This document shows positions 59,690 through 64,000 of a DNA stretch of 64,000 nt, piece by piece. The DNA lies in the NCBI GenBank assembly GCA_037783415.1, contig JAZGTN010000022.1, positions 7,042,001 to 7,106,000 on the forward strand. The letters are read 5' to 3'. Source of the DNA: Leptasterias polaris (lineage: Eukaryota > Echinodermata > Asteroidea > Forcipulatida > Asteriidae). Under the pieces are notes generated by a model. It ran no database searches. It was not told where the DNA came from and saw nothing but the letters and a program-made list of their open reading frames with translations. How positions within the stretch are numbered: the first letter of the stretch is position 1; the number at the start of each line of letters is the position of its first letter. The translations under genes and the position numbers were made by a program.

Positions 59690-59990
59690 CCTAACTCACA
59701 AGGCCACGGACGGCCACTCAAGGTGAGGGCTACACATAACTGATTTGGGCTATCAACCCAAATCAATTGACACCAGGGGCACATTGCCTCCTACTCCTGG
59801 GGCTGAAACAGGGTTACCCCCTTCACAGTCCTTAAGGATGTAGGCATGGGTATCATCCACTAGGAGCCTGTCTGGTAGAGCAGAATGCACTACCTTCCCA
59901 ACTTTTTCGAAGCAATTATGGTTAAGTGCCTTGCTCAAGGGCACAAGTGTCTTGTACTGCTTACAACCGTTTTGGGATGAATGTTGTACT
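59690..59990 (-). mobile_element. SINE-like body fragment
   Basis: GCAATTATGGTTAAGTGCCT then TGCTCAAGGGCACAAGTGTC are standard words of reverse-oriented deuterostome SINE bodies. No tRNA head remains. It lies between the two 202-bp duplicates. Confidence 0.4.
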
Positions 59991-59992
59991 AA

Positions 59993-60194
59993 AACATTTA
60001 CACTCGACTGCAGGCCTGAGGCCAGTAACCTTACCTAATGACCAGACAAGTCCAACAGTCTTGTGTTTTTGAATTGAATAATAATACTTCAATGTGTAGT
60101 AACTTTTATAACACGAATAAAAAAAATGGTGGGCAAATGTTGACTTTGAGTCTGATAAATATCTTTCAATTATGCTGGTTAGTATCAAAGTATA
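59993..60194. repeat. 202-bp direct repeat, second copy
   Basis: Exactly 747 bases downstream of the first copy in the same orientation, with about one difference. The unit breaks off at the same point (AAAGTATA), after which flanks differ. Confidence 0.9.
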
Positions 60195-60764
60195 AAACAA
60201 AAGACCCATAGGAATAGGAAACCTAAATAAGTAAAATTCCTATAATTATATAATTCTATTAATTTTAAACACAGGCACTGGGCGATGTACCCCTTTGAAA
60301 AATTTGTTGATATCTTCGGTTGTACTAGCCAGTTACTGTGTGTATAATCATATGGGATTGCAATATGATTCCTATAGGGTTCTTTTAGATTTGTCATCAC
60401 TTCAAGACCCTCAATTCCTATAAGATTGCTATATAAGAGTCCTATGTTTTTTTTGTAAGGGTTGGAATCATGTACATTGTCATTGTAAGAACCTTTAGTC
60501 CTATCAAGTAACCCAATGATTACGGATGGTTCATATACAAGGCTTGTAATAACATTGTATGAAATGAGCAATGCCATTGATTTGTTTTCCTTAATCAACT
60601 TAGAATAACTCCATGGTATTGAACTCTGGCAGGGAAATGTTCTCTATGGAGATGGCCCTTGGTATTGATTCTCTGTACAGTGATATGTAATTCCCACCCA
60701 GTTGCCTCAAAGCACTTGACCTGCCAAAGTGGTATGAGTAAAACTTCCTACAATTTTCATCAAC

Positions 60765-60992
60765 TTAAAAGGGGCTTCAAGGTCAAATTTAGTTTTGTGA
60801 TCCACTCATTTTCCAATCGATAGAGTTTTTATGAAAATGGGGAAAAAACTACAATCAAAACGGTGTAAAATGCCACATCACTCTGAAAGAGTATCAACGA
60901 TGTTTTACACCATTTTATCATGAGGGCTCTATCTATTGGAAAATGAGTGCATTTACAACAAAGCTTAATTTAACCTTGGAACCTCTCTTTAA
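60765..60992. mobile_element. Foldback element, family 5
   Basis: Both ends are TTAA. Long arms of about 80 to 90 bp pair with each other: CTCATTTTCCAATCGATAGA at the left with TCTATCTATTGGAAAATGAG at the right, and ACGGTGTAAAATGCC with GATGTTTTACACC. The loop is short. Confidence 0.7.
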
Positions 60993-62084
60993 TGATTTAG
61001 AGTCATTACCATATTTTGTTTCCCAGTTTTTATGTTGAACATTTATCATCGGTGTAATGTTACATCAAATATTTTTTAATTGTTTTTTGTATATGGACAG
61101 CAGCTTACACCTTCTCCTTTTGCTCTCAGGTAATTTGATGGTAACATTTCAACTGTTAAAAGCAGAGCTGTACCTGAGGGGCTGGCATGACACACATTAG
61201 ATCAACAACGACTGCAGATCATGTGACAAACAGCCGTCAGCTCAAGCTTCTCCACTCTGTCTTTGGTTTCAGTTGCTACGTTTCATAAACCATTTTTTTC
61301 ATTTTGCCAGTCATGACAAACGTCCACATTGAGTCCAAAGGTTACTAACCATATGCAGACAAACTGGTTGCAACATTTACGAGAATAATAATATTCACGA
61401 TTAATCGTAATCGAATTAGCAAATCGAATAGCAACATTTATTATATTAATCGTGATTGATCATGATCGAAAAAAGCTAGGAATGATTTGTAATTTGAAAA
61501 GTTACTTTTTATAAAGTGAACTTGGTACAAGTGCCAATTTTCCAATAAATATTTCCATCTAAATAAAATGTAAACTTGTGCCAAAAAAAAATTCCCCCAA
61601 CAGTTCAGAAACTTGTAATTATATCTGATCTGCCAAATCAAAGTAAGCAAAGATAAAAAATTAAAATCCCTGGTAAAACATTATCATTTGGCATCCTCTT
61701 GAAAATGTGGCCATCAATTTGATAAAACTTTCACATGGGGGTTGAATGGCAAGTTATGATCTGACACAAGAATATAATATGTATTAATGCTCTTCTTTGG
61801 CCACACAACCATTGTGCACGCACCATTCCAGGAATATTCCATACAACCCTCCCCCTGGCTTTTTCAGTTGCATTTCCAAAAATGCTCTCACAACTAAGTC
61901 AATTACTTACTGAAGTATTTTTGTTCGGTTGTTTGTCTGTTTGTTTGTGTTTTTTAAAGTTTTTTTATCATGCCTTGAGAGCACTCTTTTGATGGAACTG
62001 TGCACATTATACCTCCAGATTTGATTATTATTTGTATTTACCCATACAAAAGTACTTTCCACCGAGTCCTTTGAAAAAAATCCA

Positions 62085-62168
62085 CAGGCCGGCTGAATGG
62101 GATTCGAACCAACGACATTTGCCATTTTAGAGCAGATGTTTTACCACTGGACAACCGGTAGCTAGACG
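62085..62168 (-). mobile_element. tRNA-like SINE head
   Basis: On the minus strand, CTACCGGTTGTCCAGTGGTA (A-box side) and GTTGGTTCGAATCCCATTC (B box) frame a tRNA-sized unit. The acceptor stem does not pair convincingly, so a SINE or tRNA relic is more likely than a working tRNA. Confidence 0.5.
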
Positions 62169-62329
62169 CAGTTGGATTCCTACATTTTAGCAGCAGGTAC
62201 TGGATCTATGGATCTGGATTGGTTATTGGCACTGCCTTTTCCGAGTATCACGCTAATGGAGGGTTAGGATACAAAAATGCTGCTTATTGATGTTGAAGGT
62301 GGTTCTTTAGTTTTTCTTTAAACTGGTTT

Positions 62330-62500
62330 GTAGTTGTACATGTAGCTTCAATGACGGCAGGGGGCAGGGAGTTCCAATCAATTATTGTCTTTGGGAAATA
62401 AGAGTTCTTAAAAGTGTCCGTCTATACACTTAAATGTTTGTATGTCGCCTTGTGGATCTGGATGCTCTTGGTTGGAGTTAAACCTTTTTCAGCCGAAGAC
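62330..62500 (-). mobile_element. Possible LINE tail relic
   Basis: Contains GGCAGGGAGTTCCAATCA, close to GGTAGGGAGTTCCAAAGC in the LINE fragment near 9855. This codes for an LWNSLP-like segment on the minus strand. No frame survives. Confidence 0.35.
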
Positions 62501-63589
62501 ACACATAAATAGATCACTATTCTTGATCTTGACAGGAATAGCCAGCCAAGCAGCCTCCCTTGTGGTTTGAAGTGTTGTCCATTCTAGGTCAACATTCTAG
62601 GTCAACAATGTTGACCGCATCAATGTCAATAGATATTGTTGTTAACTACTATTATGGGATGCTAATTGACACTAGAGGATGGGAATGAATTTTCTCTTCC
62701 AAAAACCACTGATAAACCTTTAACAAACAATGTTTAATTGATTATGATATGCAATCTTGTACTTTGACCATGACTGTATTGATCAACAACACCACAGGGA
62801 AAGAAGTATGGATTTGACACTGTCATTGATGAAGTAATTTCAGACGAGTGTGAAAGAAATGCCCTTGTGTAAATTTTGTAGCCAGCCACATAATGGGCAT
62901 TGATTCGTTTAAAGGCAAGTTACATTATTGTATTAATAGCTGGACTCATTAGCATAGAAATGATTTCTTGTTTCTTAATTTGATTTGCTATGAATCGTTC
63001 ACCAGCTATAATCATTTGAAACTTTCATTCTGGTGAGGTTTTTGCAACAAATAAAAGAAATGTTCGCTTTATTTTGTTGCTGTCCTGGAAATATTTTAAG
63101 AACAAAAAAATGTATATGCTTGCACTTTGTGTGTCCCCCTCCCCCTCAAAAAGGGGGAAAGGGCCAGGCACAGAAAGACTTTGTACTGTGTTTTTCAGTT
63201 TTCAGTGGAGAAACCAAAAAATGCGGAAATCGGCTGATCAGCAAAAAAAAAGCATGTCTTATGATTGATTTGTATACAAACAATGTGCATACAAAGAAAA
63301 AAAATCACTTAAACATGAGATTGTTAACATACTGGACTTAGACGCCAATTTTCTTGTAGATTGGAAATTCAAATAATAAAACCATTTAAGTAGATAAAGG
63401 TTCCTGTAAACATTACACAATGTGCTAAATGTGCTGGTACATCTATCTACACGTCTTGCCTTTGCCCAAAATGAATCAGACATCCTGGTGGGAAATATTG
63501 AATTGGGTTGTGGGTAGGAGGAGTGAGGAGGGGGGGTTGGATGGTGTGGAGGAGGCAGGGGGAGTATGGGAAGGGATGGAATGTTTTCA

Positions 63590-63820
63590 GGTGAAAGGGT
63601 AAAGGCAATTGGAGTAGTTTGGTTGATATTGTACATAAAGGTTTCCTGATTGATGACCATTGATATCCTCATAGGGGAAGAAGGTTCCAATCAGGGTAGA
63701 AGTATATCCCAATTGGGGTAGTTTGGTTGTTTTCATGCATACAAATTTCCTAATCAAGACCACTGGTGTCCTCATTGGGAGAAAAGGGATTTAATTGGGA
63801 TAGTTCAGATGACAGTGACC
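63590..63820. repeat. Imperfect tandem repeat, period about 105 bp
   Basis: GTAGTTTGGTTGATATTGTA with AAAGGTTTCCTGATTGATGA recurs as GTAGTTTGGTTGTTTTCATG with CAAATTTCCTAATCAAGACC, each followed by a GATATCCTCAT or GTGTCCTCAT phrase. Open frames here are shadows of the repeat. Confidence 0.65.
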
Positions 63821-64000
63821 CGTTGAATATTGACATTGTGCCCTCCTCTTTCAGATCAAATAGTAAAAGCATTCAACCATCAGTTATCCTTAATGCAGTT
63901 AAATGCCCAGGGCCTTGTTGGCACAAACAGGGTGGGTAGTGGACCTTCCAGAATTGTAAGAAGCTAAATCCTCCTGCTGACTGAAAGGACTTTGCCTTCC

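Larger units (their letters stand above)
60993..64000. other. Gene-free right flank
   Basis: Apart from the tRNA-like head, the LINE-like relic and the terminal tandem repeat, nothing gene-like is visible. ATTAATCGTGATTGATCATG near 61444 is a locally palindromic AT-rich patch. Confidence 0.35.

Noticed and set aside
60185..60598. 137-residue minus-strand ORF
   Set aside because: No recognisable domain. It overlaps the end of the 202-bp repeat and has AT-rich composition, so it is likely chance.
63259..63690. 143-residue Pro-rich minus-strand ORF
   Set aside because: The Pro-rich part comes from a GGAGG-rich low-complexity tract, and its start overlaps a tandem repeat.
1..64000. CRISPR array, operon, phage or bacterial system
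   Set aside because: No spaced identical repeats, no dense coding and no bacterial ribosome-binding sites. Genes are intron-split and animal-like throughout.

Overview
The window looks like nuclear DNA of an invertebrate deuterostome, most likely an echinoderm and probably a sea star. It is AT-rich and gene-poor. Genes are split by GT-AG introns, proteins are close to vertebrate families, and the spacers hold many short inverted-repeat transposons (MITEs) and tRNA-derived SINEs. The sea-star placement rests mainly on the resemblance of the repeat families to ones I recall from asteroids, so it is an inference; a deuterostome animal is much safer.

Four protein genes are well supported, all between about 11 and 33 kb. 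DET1 (+, 11633-13942) is the substrate-side partner of the DDB1-CUL4-COP1 ubiquitin ligase; it has two coding exons and a possible 5' noncoding exon. ADAL (+, 16461-23269), the N6-methyl-AMP deaminase, is rebuilt here from nine exons with matching phases, giving 359 residues. Two tandem hydroxylysine kinase (HYKK) genes lie on the minus strand, tail to tail with ADAL. Copy 1 (24168-27358) lacks an identifiable first exon. Copy 2 (28445-32750) is complete at 404 residues in five exons. The copies share intron positions and phases, except that one intron in the C-terminal half is present only in copy 2. The genes are not a functional pathway cluster, although the human orthologues of all three families lie on chromosome 15, which fits ancient linkage.

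The flanks (1-10.6 kb and about 33-64 kb) hold no gene I can recognise. They contain repeats: TTAA-flanked MITEs; two 228-bp MITE copies in opposite orientation; a 487-bp element with near-perfect terminal inverted repeats; foldback elements; several SINE families, one with a tRNA-Leu-like head; LINE tail relics; a 102-bp tandem duplication; a 202-bp duplication spaced 747 bp apart; and minisatellites. A degraded THAP-like zinc-finger fragment lies near 54.6 kb.

I see no new multi-gene system. The points most worth checking are the duplicated and diverged HYKK pair, the upstream ORF whose stop overlaps the DET1 start codon, a long hairpin-forming MITE just after the DET1 stop, and several repeat families defined here by two or more copies.
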